This document shows positions 12,026 through 23,648 of a stretch of 64,000 nucleotides of DNA, piece by piece. A program made the position numbers and the translations under genes. How positions within the stretch are numbered: position 1 is the first letter of the stretch; each line of letters opens with the position of its first letter. Origin of the DNA: Sipunculus nudus (lineage: Eukaryota; Annelida; Sipuncula; Golfingiida; Sipunculidae); assembly GCA_026874595.1 (NCBI GenBank), contig CM049315.1:60014889-60078888 (forward strand), in the 5' to 3' direction. The notes under the pieces were generated by a model, which worked only from the letters and a program-made list of their open reading frames with translations, did not search any database and was not told the DNA's origin.

Positions 12026-13459
12026 TTAATGCAAACTGGAGGAAAAACAAGCTTTCTGACAGAAATTGAAAGCGCATTTCGGGATCCAAAGGTATCTTTT
12101 CTGCATGACATCCCCCCCCCCCCCACCGTAAAAAGATCACCCCAAACCAAGAATGACATTCTCCATAAAAATTAACTTGAGAATGAGCTAGAAAATTAGC
12201 ACAGTTATAGGTGAGATTTGAATAGCAAAATGCTGGGAGAGCATTATAAAGCTCCAACACTTTCAAGGTTTACAGATAATGGAATATATACTGTAGCTGA
12301 ACTGATTATTAATGCATTGTTGATCCATTTGATCAAACTGATGATTGATCATGAAATAAGAACAGACTTCCACCACTAGCTGAATATCACTACCTACCTA
12401 TCAATACTGATATCTGTCAGTACAAGTACCGTCCTACCTGATGTATACCTAGCCTGGCCAGGACATCACAGACACAAAACTAGTATATATCTGGCTAATC
12501 TTAAATGCCACAGCTATAAAACCAGGAAGTTTTGCTTTCAGCCTTCGTGTTATACACCAAACACAGATGAGTTTTTCAATGGTTATTAATTAGCTACATG
12601 ATAGACTCTGATGGGTGTCCAGTGACCATAACTGTGTGTAAGCTGCATTAAAACCATCTACATTTCAATGTGATAACACCTAGGTTAGCCCATGAGCCCA
12701 TCACACTGACAGAGACTGTAAATACACAGAACTGACCTCAACCACCAGGACAGGTGAGGATATATATCACATTATCTACTACCTGCTTCACTGTAATTCA
12801 CCTTTATAAAATGTGCCACTGAAACTTGCTACTCACACATATTACCTGACAGTTTATACAAAAAGTATGAGCATAATACTGACATACTTGTATACAAACT
12901 ACTCACATGTATGAGTCATACACCACGATCACACCTCCCCCAACACATGTACTGACTGACCCCTCCCACTCTACCCCCCATATACACACACTTAATGGAA
13001 TTCCCCTTCTATTATGTGACTGTACCACAGTCCTGTAAGCACATGAATTAATACTTTATCTTCATTAATCTGACAGTTATTTACAATCATTAGGCAAAAT
13101 ATAAACCTAATTTGGTAGTTTTAGTGTTAATATTATTGTTCCACATGTCAGAACCATATGTAAATGTGTGTTTGTCTCTAAATAATATCATTTCCTCAGC
13201 ACTATATAGCATGAATGTTGGCTGAGTGCCTTAATGCTAAGATGAACACTTCCTCTGATACAAATATATTCAAATGAGAATGTATCGCTTGCACACAACC
13301 TGCTCTTTGGCCTTTTTACAATAACAGCTGACACAGGTTGGCTTTCAGAGCGTGCATATATCAGCAATGTGACATATTTAGCAGACCACCCCCTCATCTG
13401 ATCAACTCTGAATGAACCCTTTTGATAATGCCAAATTCCTCCACCAGGTGCCAGCATGG
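12026..13459. other. No gene recognised; poly-C at 12112-12124
   Basis: Apart from a 13-base C run, I see only unique AT-rich sequence with short frames lacking any recognisable domain. Confidence 0.5.
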
Positions 13460-13568
13460 GGGTCTGTCTAAAAAGCGGAGAATCCGCATGAGAGATGGTG
13501 AATTCGCTGAGAATTTTTGCGGAGAGTTTTTATATGCAATGATACTCTTAAATACACATTAAAATCTC
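13460..13568 (+). repeat. Left terminal inverted repeat
   Basis: It matches the reverse complement of 14735-14861 apart from small indels: GGGTCTGTCTAAAA, GCGGAGAATC, GAGAGATGG, GAATTCGC, then GGAGAGTTT and TATATGCAAT. Confidence 0.85.
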
Positions 13569-13691
13569 TAACTATATTACTCTTAACATCTTTGTCCTTT
13601 GTTAAATAACCAAAAAAAATGAAAAATAAATGTGTACACATTAGCGTAAAATTCAGCTCTATCAGTAGTATGGGAACAAGCAAGTTCTTCT

Positions 13692-13842
13692 CCGATAAGA
13701 TTTTATTTTTGCCATGCCAGAAACAACAAACATGCATCAGGAAACTGTGGACAATATGCAATTGCAAATGCAGTTGATTTTTGTTGCATTCCAAAAATTA
13801 AACAAATTGAACATTTTAAACAGAGTTTAATGCAAAAGCCCT
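13692..13842 (+). pseudogene. Ulp1/SENP-like (C48) cysteine protease remnant
   Basis: In the frame of codon 13731 the translation includes SGNCGQYAIANAVDFC, with the presumptive catalytic Cys codon at 13746-13748, followed by a segment resembling the 'FDQxxMRxHL' tail as HFKQSLMQKP. This pattern (a D/NCG motif, then an alanine-rich helix) is typical of the Ulp1 C48 family, which removes SUMO or similar modifiers and is found in several DNA-transposon superfamilies. The catalytic His and Asp region upstream is not recognisable. No start codon or intact frame is present, and the downstream PHD finger is in another frame. I infer a decayed transposon gene, not a host protease. Confidence 0.65.
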
Positions 13843-13921
13843 TAGTTTCTTTTTTCAGTTCAGGCATTAATTTTTTTACATGCACCATTTCCTAAAACAA
13901 AACTTTCTCCAAGAACACCAA

Positions 13922-14101
13922 AGCCTAATTATAATGCAACTGTAACCATCGGGATTGAATGTGAATGTGGGTTAGGAGATGTATTTGAAGACATGATTGG
14001 GTGTGATAAAAAAAAAAAGTAATAAGTGGTTTCATTTAAAATGTGCATTTGTCCTTAAAATAAATAAAAGATTAATGAAATGGTTTTGTGAAGATTGTAC
14101 A
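13922..14101 (+). pseudogene. PHD zinc-finger remnant of the same transposon gene
   Basis: Translation from about 13922 gives a stretch ending ECECGLGDVFEDMIGCD. An A-run (about 14007-14018) shifts the frame, after which the reading continues NKWFHLKC ... KWFCEDC (TGG at 14027, last Cys at 14096-14098). The order Cys-x-Cys, Cys, (missing Cys), His-x2-Cys, Cys-x2-Cys matches a C4HC3 PHD finger. The fourth Cys appears to be Ser. PHD fingers bind histone H3 tails in known proteins. Ulp1 followed by PHD in one strand order suggests a single ancestral protein broken by at least two frameshifts. Confidence 0.65.
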
Positions 14102-14734
14102 AATAAGTTCTTTACTATTGCTGTATGTATGTGTACATTGTGCAATATTTTTTATTTTATTATTATTATTATTGTACTCTGTATTGTTATGGTCAGAAAG
14201 ATGTGTGGTGTATTTTGTACAGACTATAAGAAAAATATAATTCTTTAACTGTGATCACAATATATATTTACTATTTTTTTTTATTTTATTTAATCCTTCT
14301 GCCAAGTTGATTCATTAGCTTAAAGGTGCAATTATTGTTTGTGTATAAAGTCGAATGTTTGTGTTTCAATTTTTATTTGTGCATGTAAATTGGGTCCATA
14401 CACTATAAATGGTGACAGTGTTTTTTATCTATCAATAAATGTAGGTAAAAGTATATGAATAATTTGTTATATTTTATATTACTGTCACAATCTGTTAATT
14501 TGATACACCTGCATGGTCTTGTTATGGTTTGCACAATAAACTGTTTAAGCATTGATTTAAGATCTGTCAGTGTCAGTTGCATGGTGACTCGATCAGATGG
14601 GTGTTACATTTTACGTAACACATTCACCTGGGGATGAGTCTACATTGTTAAGCATAAAATGCTTAATTGTGTTCAGATTTTTAATTATTTCAGTTATTCA
14701 ACAGTGCGCAAATATGTTAAGAGTAATATAGTTT

Positions 14735-14861
14735 GAGATTTTAAGTTATTTTAAAGTGTATTTAAAAGTATTATTGCATATACAAACTCTCCGCTGATTC
14801 TCCATGAATTCTCCGCGAATTCTCCATCTCTCAGCAGATTCTCCGCGTTTTAGACAGACCC
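14735..14861 (-). repeat. Right terminal inverted repeat
   Basis: Reverse complement of the left repeat at 13460-13568, with an extra segment of about 12 bp carrying one more GGAGAAT subrepeat. Confidence 0.85.
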
Positions 14862-14870
14862 CCAGCATGG

Positions 14871-17075
14871 TCAGGTGAATGGGAGACTTGTGTACATTAA
14901 TCAGACAAATAGAAATGCTGCGGTCAGCGTAGGGGACTACAACAAAGTCAAGACAAATTGTAAAGTAGCTAATTTTTACAAAACACTGGCTGACTTTGAC
15001 CTTACTTTGGCCATGTACTTGTTTATACATTATTAAAACAATCAGTTATCACTGCTTGTTGTTGTCATCTAGCTCTAGCCTTACATCGACCAGTTTGCTG
15101 CTTATTCGCCAGGTTTTATGTTCCCTATTGTGCCCCCCCTCCCCCCCCCCCCCCCCCCCGTCTTTGTTCACAGGTGTTCCACTTCCAAACCACACCACAC
15201 GACAACATATGGTATTACTGTAAGAATAATTTCATTGCTGAGGGGGAAGGGCACAATGATGTCACAATATCCAATCATTTCAATATGCACGCACACTCTT
15301 AACAGTCTGATAAGGACATGAGGGAACATCAAATGAGTGGAACTTATTTTTCACTATTGATAAACAGATAATATAAAAGATCTGATATTATAAATAATAT
15401 CAATAATAAGTTCACAGGTAAAATTTAATACCTATAATTGTTTATAACATGGATCGATCTGCCTTTTGACTTTCAAACCCAATACAAAATGTACATGAAA
15501 AATGTTTGTAACACAAATAATCCCAATCTGAAACCCTTAAGAACATGAAGCAAACCACATAAAGGATGCAGACATGCTTCAGCTCTGAAGTTATATCAAT
15601 TTTTTCCATACAATTTATTGAATCCATTAGGGGCATAACAATGCATTGATTCATAAATGCATTTGACTGCATTCCTTCAATTAACTGTTATTAACCTCTG
15701 AATCAATTATTATTTATTTTGCATGTAGAACCCCATAGCCATTTGTGAGCCAGGAGCATGCCAAGATTTGTCAATGCTTGAAATTGTTTGTGTGTTAGTG
15801 GACACTCCTGCTCCACTCCCATAAAATAAAAAATGGTGTCAATAAAAACATGGAGAGCCACCTTGTTCCTTAAATTTACTTGCTAAATTAACTAAAATCC
15901 ATTGTAGTTAAAAAATAATTGCTTTTAATTAAAAGAAAACATAAAATGTAGTACTAAAGCAATAAATAATTCAATAATGGAGTTGATTGTAAGGCTGCTC
16001 ACGATTCACAGATTTAAAAATCCTTATATTTTTATAAGTATATCCAATATACTAATATTATACTGACTGACATAGTAATAAGAGGTTAAATGTAACCTCA
16101 TTTCAATTTCAATGGCACACATTAACAATAAGCAGCATTTATATTTTACAGCTAGCCTTTTGAAATATCCAGTATCATCCAAAGAGCTTAGTGTCTTGTT
16201 GGGTATGAGCTCACAAGGACCCAAGGCTTGCATAGTCCAACACCACATTAATGTTCAGCTGAAGGCATGTCATCATCGCTGTATATATTACCAAAAGAGT
16301 TAATGCTTTGGAGAGGATGTTATTGCGTGTTTAAGCATAAATTTCTAGAGCTGTAGGGAGGTAAATATTGTCAAGGCTGGTCAATATCCATCCAACAAAA
16401 ACTGAATACTTTAGATTCAGAAGGTACCCTGGTAGACAAATACAGATCAGATACAGATCAAGCTTACAGCAGGGAACTGATAAATAGCTGCATCAGGCAG
16501 CTACTGAACTGTAGCTAAATATACTTAATTGACTCAAATGCTAACAACATCCCTATTGCATTTAACCATACAGCACTTCATATGCTCCATAAAGGAGACT
16601 GAGCTGGTTTGTTAAGTGGCATCACACTCCAAGGCTGCAGCATCCCTGGGAATTGATCCAAACAGCATGTACAGCAAAGTACTGTATAAAAACATGGTGA
16701 ATCCTGTATCCTTGACTGAACAACTTAAAAGTGTATCATGGCTTTAAATGTCTCCAAAATTCAGTAAAATTAAAACTGAATAAAACCATAGTGGCCCCAC
16801 TAGTCCTGTGTATTTAAGTTAAAAAAGCAGACAATTTTACATGACAATCAACGATGTATCAATATTTTACTCAAATGGGCCAATAAAACTGATATTTCAA
16901 AATTTTACTGATATAGTAGGCTTATTCTGTCATTTAGACTTTCTTCACATTATCTTGACTTTATGAGTTAATGTTACTTAGATCATTTATAAGCCAAACA
17001 GTCATTCCTCAGAAAGGTGTTTTTGTTTATAAAATTTTACAAGAGTCAAACTTTCAAGGTGCTTGTTTTTACCAT
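14871..17075. other. No gene recognised; C-rich tract at 15133-15159
   Basis: C7-T-C19 occurs at 15133-15159. The translation near 16628-16735 faintly resembles a reverse-transcriptase entry region but is too weak to call. Nothing else is supported. Confidence 0.5.
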
Positions 17076-17335
17076 GAAGAATATCTGCAAATATATATCA
17101 AACTACTGTTGTCAGCAGTGAAGAATATCTGCAAATATATATCAAACTACTGTTGTCAGCAGTGAAGAATATCTCAAAATATCTCAAAAACTACAGTTGT
17201 CAACAATGAAGAATATCTCCAAATATATATCAAAGTACAGTTGTTAGCAGTGAAGAATATCTCCAAATATATATCAAACTACAGTTGTCAGCATTGAAGA
17301 ATATCTCCAAAAATATACATCAAACTACAGTTGAG
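17076..17335 (+). repeat. 44-bp tandem repeat, six units
   Basis: GAAGAATATCT begins at 17076, 17120, 17164, 17208, 17252 and 17296, an exact 44-bp period. The consensus continues GCAAATATATATCAAACTAC and TGTTGTCAGCA. The first two units are almost identical and later ones drift. Confidence 0.95.
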
Positions 17336-19210
17336 CTTTAACAATCTTAAAAGTGTATAACATAGAAGTCAAATGTTGACAAGGATAAGGTCATATTTAC
17401 ACATGTTTGTAGTCTCCTTTTTCTTCTATTATCCTGTGAAAAAAATATAACTCGATCCAACATTATCCAAATGCATGTACACTACAGCCATAGTGTTTGT
17501 TCTCCCATCGCAGCCTGAAGTCCTTGGGAGTATACTGCACTTTAATTATAATAAGTTAATTTATGTGAATATTTATATTTATCAAAAGTAATAAATTAAG
17601 TTTATGTAATCAATTAAAATCATAATAGGTACAGTAAAAACCTTTCATTCACAAATAAAGTACAGCTGATCAAATGATTCTTTGAATATCAACAGCAGAT
17701 TTATATATCCTCATGCACTCACCTTTCCATGATAATATGTTGACCAGTTTTATATGCTCCATGTTAAAAAATAAACAAGCTTGAAGGTAGTGCAGCTGTT
17801 TTGCTGTGATGACAGACCAATCAAATTATATGCTGCTCTGCCTGTGTCTGTGCTGATCTTACAGGACTGACAGGACAGACCTGGGATTGTTCAGACTGGC
17901 TGAAGGAAGGCCCGGAGGTTTTAGGAAGCAGACAATATCCATATCACACCCACGCATTACAATACGTCTCAGTGTCTCCACACAGCATTCTCATGCTGGG
18001 AACCTGGATACTGCATGGTCAAGGGAAAATCAGCCAAGTCTAAAATACAACTGTCATCTGAAGAGAAATAAATCCTTAGCTGTTTATCTAATACATCACG
18101 ACCCTAAAAATCATAACCCAAACCAATTATAAAGGATTTTTTTAAATCCTGGCATCTGACAATATATATTTCCTGATATTGCTCATCTCAAAGCACCATT
18201 AATTCACCTAAAATTAACATAAAAATTGGTCTTATTTATCTTCTGACAAAATGCTCGTTAAGAAAATCAAAATTTAAGAGAGAAAGATCCACAAATATAA
18301 ATGAGGTAAATAATGCCCTCTTTAATTATTGTCAGGAGCTTAAAAGAGAAATGCAATATATGGTAAAAACCAATAATATTTCCTTTGTTTCAACCAAGAG
18401 CCAACAATATCCTAAATATAAATGTGTAAACCGTAGAACAATACTGAAATAGCATCATGGCTTTCACTGATCACATACCACTGTATTCACAACAACAGGC
18501 TGACATGCAATATATAATAACCAAGCCAAAACAAGTCAAGCTCAATACTCTGACCATGGGCTAAAATGTTTATGTGGTTCTTACTGAACAGGCTAATGTA
18601 ATTATAGTAAAGGTATATATCAAGTTAGAGTATAAATGGTTAGTATTGTAGAGATTTAACTTAGTGACCATGCTGTGATCACCAGGTTTTCAGCTGGTAT
18701 CACAGCATGATACAGGCTCCGCATCTGGTGATGACCACAATATAGTTAACACATGTATGTATAGGGGAACCCCCTGTGTGTTTGTAGTCTTAGTTTGCCA
18801 TCATCATACTCAGCAGGTAGTCAGGCTCACATATATATCACCATTAGTTCTAAGAGGATCCACGATATCTAGAATATGTATTTTGTAATAATTGAGATAT
18901 TTGAATATACATAGAAATTGTAATTATCCTAGACAATGGAAAACACCAGTTCTGTGTAATTTATCATATAAATATTTAATATTATGCGCTGAGATTTGGT
19001 GCATTCAAAGTAGTAAAGATGAAGTTTAATTAGTGTTAAATACAGGATATTTCATATTATATTATAGAAGTTATAGGTATATTAAGCCATGACACAAAAC
19101 ACAGAAATTCATTTTGTCATGATTTTAGGGGTAGAAGTCATAGCGTCAGTCACTCTCAGCCAGCCAATCAGCTCCCTGCTGGGGGTGATTACTTAAGACC
19201 AGATGCCCAT
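17336..19210. other. No gene recognised
   Basis: AT-rich sequence up to the LINE insertion. The short frame at 17887-18132 has no recognisable motif. Confidence 0.5.
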
Positions 19211-19223
19211 TAACAGTCACAGA
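19211..19223 (+). repeat. LINE target-site duplication, left copy
   Basis: TAACAGTCACAGA here is repeated exactly at 23636-23648, bracketing the retrotransposon. Confidence 0.75.
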
Positions 19224-19232
19224 TTTTTTTCC

Positions 19233-20306
19233 ATGGCATCATTCCAGCTGTGGACACGCAAGTGTCAAGACCGCTCGGACTGTTCCCTGTTCCTGACTGC
19301 AAGTGGGCCTAAAGTAGTGGTGAGAGGGCTACCCTTGGCGGTCCAACAGAATGGACGCAGGATAGCCGGAGCTGTCAAACAATGTTTGTGTGAGAGCCAA
19401 ATTTTGAGGCTCAAAGAAGTCAGAGGAGACATACACGTGTATGTCAAAGAAGTGGAGGCCGCAGAAAAGGCAAACTGGGACCCAGTGAGGGCACTGGGCT
19501 CAAAAAGCTCGAATATAGGGATTATCATGCCTGGACAGCAGGATAATCAAGACAGTACACACAATAACAAATCAGTTATTGTAAAGGGTGTAAAGCCAGA
19601 AATAACGATCGAGGAAATCTCAGAGGATCTGGCTGAAAAGGGGCAGCCAGCAGAGAAAGTTGTACGCTTTAAGTACAACAATAAACCAACATGGGAGGTA
19701 CTGGTGACCTTCCAAAAAAGCACGGATGGGGCCGAGGTCGTAAAATCAGGCTTCAAGTACGCCTATACTAGATATAAGGCAGTGGCATACAGACAGGTAA
19801 AAGGGCCAAATCAGTGCCTGAATTGTCTGGAATACGGACACGCCACGTGTACCTGTGGCAAACCGCACAAATGCAGGCAATGCAGACAGGAGGGTCATAT
19901 AGCCAAAGACTGCGAGAGACAGTCTGTGGAACCCAAATGCGCAAATTGTGGAGGCAACCACAAAGCCACATACAAGGGGTGTGAACGCTACCAGGCACTA
20001 CGGGGCGAAAAAGTAGCCAAACTGAAGGCTAAGGCCCAAGAGAAGAAACAGAAGGTTTCTTACACACAGGCTGCCCAACCTGCCGTGAAAAAGCAAGTAG
20101 CGGAGTATGAGCCATTCGTTAGGTTCATGTGCGACATCAATACCGATATGTTCGCTACGCTGGGAGTGGAGTCCAGCAAAGCAACTAAGATCGTACTGGA
20201 CAGAGCGGAGAAACACTTAAAGGTCAAGCTCCCGGCGGGGGGAGAACCTATCACTGAAAGAAGGTCCCTGATACCAGTCAGGCGGGCAGGCACTGAAGCC
20301 CCCTGA
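19233..20306 (+). CDS. LINE ORF1, gag-like nucleic-acid-binding protein
   Basis: It binds the element's RNA in a ribonucleoprotein, by analogy with other Jockey-group ORF1 proteins. An upstream in-frame ATG exists at 19203, but it lies outside the element, in flanking DNA and just before the target-site duplication. I therefore take ATG 19233 (357 residues). Numbered from 19203, the zinc knuckles are Cys205-Cys208-His213-Cys218, Cys224-Cys227-His232-Cys237 (both CX2CX4HX4C) and Cys246-Cys249-His253-Cys260 (CX2CX3HX6C). A basic Lys/Gln-rich stretch follows. The frame is intact to the TGA at 20304, in contrast to ORF2. The protein is shorter than typical arthropod Jockey ORF1. Confidence 0.85.
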   Translation: MASFQLWTRKCQDRSDCSLFLTASGPKVVVRGLPLAVQQNGRRIAGAVKQCLCESQILRLKEVRGDIHVYVKEVEAAEKANWDPVRALGSKSSNIGIIMPGQQDNQDSTHNNKSVIVKGVKPEITIEEISEDLAEKGQPAEKVVRFKYNNKPTWEVLVTFQKSTDGAEVVKSGFKYAYTRYKAVAYRQVKGPNQCLNCLEYGHATCTCGKPHKCRQCRQEGHIAKDCERQSVEPKCANCGGNHKATYKGCERYQALRGEKVAKLKAKAQEKKQKVSYTQAAQPAVKKQVAEYEPFVRFMCDINTDMFATLGVESSKATKIVLDRAEKHLKVKLPAGGEPITERRSLIPVRRAGTEAP

Positions 20307-20364
20307 CCTCAGGCAAGGTCCTGTGATGAATCAAACGGGTTCAAAAAGTCAGTAAAAAGCAAAC

Positions 20365-23135
20365 ATGGATAAGCTCAAGCTATGTCACATTAATCCGAAC
20401 GGCCTGTTTAGTAAGAGGAATCAGGTACTAAACATGGCACAAAAATGCGGGGCAGACATCATAGCTGTGAGTGAATCAAAAATTACAAAGGTAGGGTCAT
20501 TTGCTGACTATAAACTGGTGTATAAAAGTAGAAAGTACTGTGCTGGAGGCGGGGTGGCTCTACTAATCAAGAATGGTATAGAATACCATAAAACAAACTG
20601 GTCCAGCAGAATGGAAGTTGAAGCCATCTCAATAAGACTGAAACCAAAAGACCAAAGAGTGCCACCGCTAGACATAGTGGTATATTACAACCCTCCGGGA
20701 GACAGGCTGAAAGCTAAAGTGTTTGAGAAGGTGGTCAGACATAACAGTCACTATGTCATACTGGGCGATCTAAACGCACTGCACACGGCCTACGGTAGCT
20801 CACATACAAACGAAAATGGGGAGCTCCTGATGGAGCAACTGGACAGATATGGCATGATTATCATGAATAACGGAGAAGCCACTAGTGTACACGTGGTGAC
20901 GGGAAGGCAAAACATGCTAGATCTAGCCATAGTGTCATCAGACATAGGAATGAACAGTGCATTCTGCGTGGGCGAAGATATAGGAAGTGACCACTTCCAA
21001 ATACATCTTGACTACAGCTGGGCAGTCCATAGGAAAGCGCCAAGAATGGTCAGGCCCCTGAAGCGGGCGAATTGGTGTCAATTCAGGGCAGAACTAAGCG
21101 AAAAGTTTGGTGTAGTGCACGAACCGAAATCGCCCGAAGATATAGATGCACTGATTTCAGACCTTATGAATGGAATACAAGAAAGTATAGACAGGGCCTG
21201 CCCAATGGTCGAGAGTCGCAATAAAAACTGGTGGGCTTTTACCCCCGAAATTCAAGAACTTGTACATGAGCGGTGCAGGGCGAGACGCCAGCAGATGAGC
21301 GAAAACACGCCGGAGAACAGGCACCAATACAATGTTCTGAACAGAAGGGTAAGACAAGACAAGCCATAAACGACCAGAAGAAAAGACAATGGCAAGAGTT
21401 CACATCCAGTATTAATCACAAAACTTCAGTCACAGAGTTCTGGAGGAAAGTGAAACAATACACAGGATCTGTGAACAAACAAAGGGGCGGGCCCTGCACG
21501 CTTAAAGATGCAGACGGCACCGAAGCTAGCACGGCGGAAGAAAGGGCAAATCTATTCGCCAGTACACTAAAAAAAGTGCATACCATGCCCACGGGGCCTC
21601 AGTTTGATGCACTGCACAGAGGACAACTCGAGCACTTTGTAAGAATGGGTAGAATATCAGTATTCTCGCCACTAAAAGAACCCGGAAATCGAGGCACAAA
21701 CGATGACCTGATCCTCAGAGAAATCACTAAAGCGGAGATCTCGAGGAAACTGGCACATTTCAAAAACAGGAAAGCCCCGGGTATGGATGGCATTACGAAA
21801 GAAATACTGAAAAAAGTGCCCGAGGAAGTGCTAGAATGCATAGTAAAAGTATTCAGTGCTTGCATCGATCTGGGGTACTTCCCAAAAGCATGGAAAATTG
21901 CCAAACTAATCATGCTACTAAAGCAGAGAAAAGACCTGAGCCTGCCTACAAGTTATCGGCCTATAAGCCTACTACCAGTCATGGGCAAACTATTTTAGAG
22001 AATACTCTCAAAAAGAATGTACAATTTTCTGGAGGAAAATGCATTCTTTAACCAAGACCAGAGTGGATTTCGAAAAGGTAGATTAACCACGGATCACTTG
22101 TTTAGACTCGCACGATCGATCGGGGCTAGCATGAAGAAAGGTCAGAACACAATAGGAGTGTTCCTAGATGTCAAAAAAGCTTTCGACTCAGTATCGCAAG
22201 ACGGACTAAGGTTCAAATTGAGAGAACATGCGAAAACTCCTAGATCTGACTGGCGAGTCATCTCCTCATTCCTGACAAGTAGGGAGCTAACTGTGGAGGT
22301 AGAAGGCACAAAGTCGAATATGGTAACACTCAAGGTGGGCATGCCACAAGGGTCAGCACTAAGCCCACTGCTATGTTTGATCTACGTGAATTACCTGCCC
22401 AAATACGAGATCGCAAATCAGACCAAGCTGGGAGGAGTCAGCCAGTTTGCAGACAATGTGGCTATCTGGGCTCATGGTCATATGAGCGATAAAAGGGAAC
22501 AGGCATTGCTGGATCGAATCAGCAGCTGGTGCAACAAATGGAGAATTAGACTAAACGCCAATAAGACTCAAACCTGTGTGTTCACGCATAACAACAGGCT
22601 CACAAAGCTGCCAGAATTAACACTGGCTGGACATTAGCTGGACATTCAAGAGGAAGTTACCTTCCTAGGTCTAACCTTTGACAAAAAGCTCAACTGGCAC
22701 AAGCACCTATATCAGGTCAGAGACCGGATAACGCGCAGGCTCAATGGAATGAAAGCTCTAAGGGGCAATGGCTCGGGAATGCCGGAAGAGAGCATGTTAT
22801 ACCTGTACAAAGCATGGGTGCAGCCAGTAATGACCTATGGAAGCCTAGCATTCCTCACAGTCACAAAAAGCCGGCAGAAGAAACTTCAGGTTCTGCAAAA
22901 CAGAGCGTTGAGAATAGCACTCAGACCCCAGCTGAAAACTCATACCACTACCCTACATAGTAGGGCGAACATGGAAATGGTAAGAGAAACCATGATACAG
23001 AGGGGGCGAGGCTATATAAAAAGGGTTAAAGAGCAGGACTTCTATGTTGAGCTACAAAAGTGGCATGAATGGCTTAAACTTTGCGGACAAACCCGCAAAA
23101 CACCGACTATTCTAGAAACTTTGGACACAGAATAA
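20365..23135 (+). pseudogene. LINE ORF2: endonuclease and reverse transcriptase, disrupted
   Basis: The endonuclease (20365-21350) keeps its family motifs: Asn near residue 10, Glu37 in SES, GDLNA (Asp135, Asn137) and GSDH (Asp209, His210). A direct repeat ACAAG ACAAG (21354-21363) accounts for a frameshift; reading then continues in the third frame. Reverse-transcriptase blocks follow: KAPGMDGI, SYRPISLLPV, FLDVKKAFDSV, GMPQGSALSPLL and FADN (Asn codon AAT at 22455-22457, where Asp is expected). In-frame TAG stops lie at 21996 and 22635, the latter in a short GCTGGACATT duplication. The C-terminal part (22638-23135) has the usual 'YKAW..P..TYG' and 'LQ.RALRI' segments. Total length of about 920 codons is normal for the group. 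This copy cannot make an active enzyme. Confidence 0.88.
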
Positions 23136-23635
23136 CAATGTGACCCAAAAAGCAGCCCACCCAGTTGCTCAAAAGAAAAATAAAAATTGGGTGCCAGTTG
23201 AAAGACTGGGCATCCCTCGGAGAGGACGATAAGCTGGCTGGCCCGTGTGACAGAGCAGGTGGTCTATGCACGTTAAAGATCCTGTACTGCTAATCAATAG
23301 AAGAGTAGGCCAGAGCGTCGGCAGTATCGACTGTGGGGCCTCGGGGCCGTTTTGAGGTTGCCGGGAGAGCTAGAGCAGAACAGCAAAGGAACAGGGAGTC
23401 AAAACCCCTGGATGAAAGCACGCACACGCCTGTGGCGCGAGACAAAGACTGACCTGAGGGGCACCGAGGTGGCTTTGCCGCGGTCGGGCATGCGGGCTGA
23501 AAGGTTGGTAGTGATTGGGATGTTGGATGTGATCTAATAACTGGGGGTAGTAACATCAGGCTCAGCTGAGGAGACATAACTATGCCTGCATAGGGTATTA
23601 TGTTAATGTCTGAGCAGCTCATACTGTTACGTTAC
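23136..23635 (+). other. LINE 3' untranslated region and tail
   Basis: GC-rich, with no plus-strand frame that continues ORF2. It contains GCACGTTAAAGATCC at about 23268-23282 and ends in a doubled GTTAC just before the target-site duplication rather than in poly-A, as seen in several LINE clades. The minus-strand frame 23290-23622 has no recognisable domain. Confidence 0.6.
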
Positions 23636-23648
23636 TAACAGTCACAGA
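23636..23648 (+). repeat. LINE target-site duplication, right copy
   Basis: Exact repeat of 19211-19223 (TAACAGTCACAGA). Confidence 0.75.

Larger units (their letters stand above)
13460..14861 (+). mobile_element. 1.4-kb DNA transposon with long TIRs and 9-bp TSD
   Basis: The ends are inverted: GGGTCTGTCTAAAA at 13460 and TTTTAGACAGACCC ending at 14861. The repeats extend over 100 bp and contain several GCGGAGAAT(C/T) subrepeats. The flanks carry CCAGCATGG on both sides (13451-13459 and 14862-14870), a 9-bp target-site duplication, although G/C runs at the junction allow 7-9 bp. The interior holds decayed Ulp1-like protease and PHD-finger coding sequence on the plus strand. A 9-bp duplication fits Mutator-like elements; 8 bp would fit hAT or KDZ/Zisupton-type elements. 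No transposase is visible, so this copy is non-autonomous or internally deleted. Confidence 0.8.
19224..23635 (+). mobile_element. Jockey-like non-LTR retrotransposon (LINE), defective
   Basis: A 4.4-kb element flanked by 13-bp direct repeats. The order is ORF1 (gag-like with three zinc knuckles), a 58-bp gap, ORF2 (AP-type endonuclease, then reverse transcriptase, no RNase H seen), a 3' region of about 500 bp, and a short terminal repeat GTTACGTTAC. It is markedly richer in G+C than its surroundings. The third knuckle with spacing CX2CX3HX6C and the two-ORF plan fit the Jockey group. The element begins only about 9 bp before an ATG, so the 5' untranslated part is nearly absent and may have been truncated on insertion. 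ORF2 has one frameshift, two stops and an altered catalytic site. Confidence 0.85.

Noticed and set aside
16628-16735. Possible reverse-transcriptase fragment (LGIDPNSMYSKVLYKN in translation)
   Set aside because: Only a vague resemblance to the KAPGxDGI block, with no neighbouring RT blocks.
23290-23622. 110-codon minus-strand frame in the LINE 3' region
   Set aside because: Antisense to the element's 3' untranslated region, no motif, and GC-rich sequence favours long frames.
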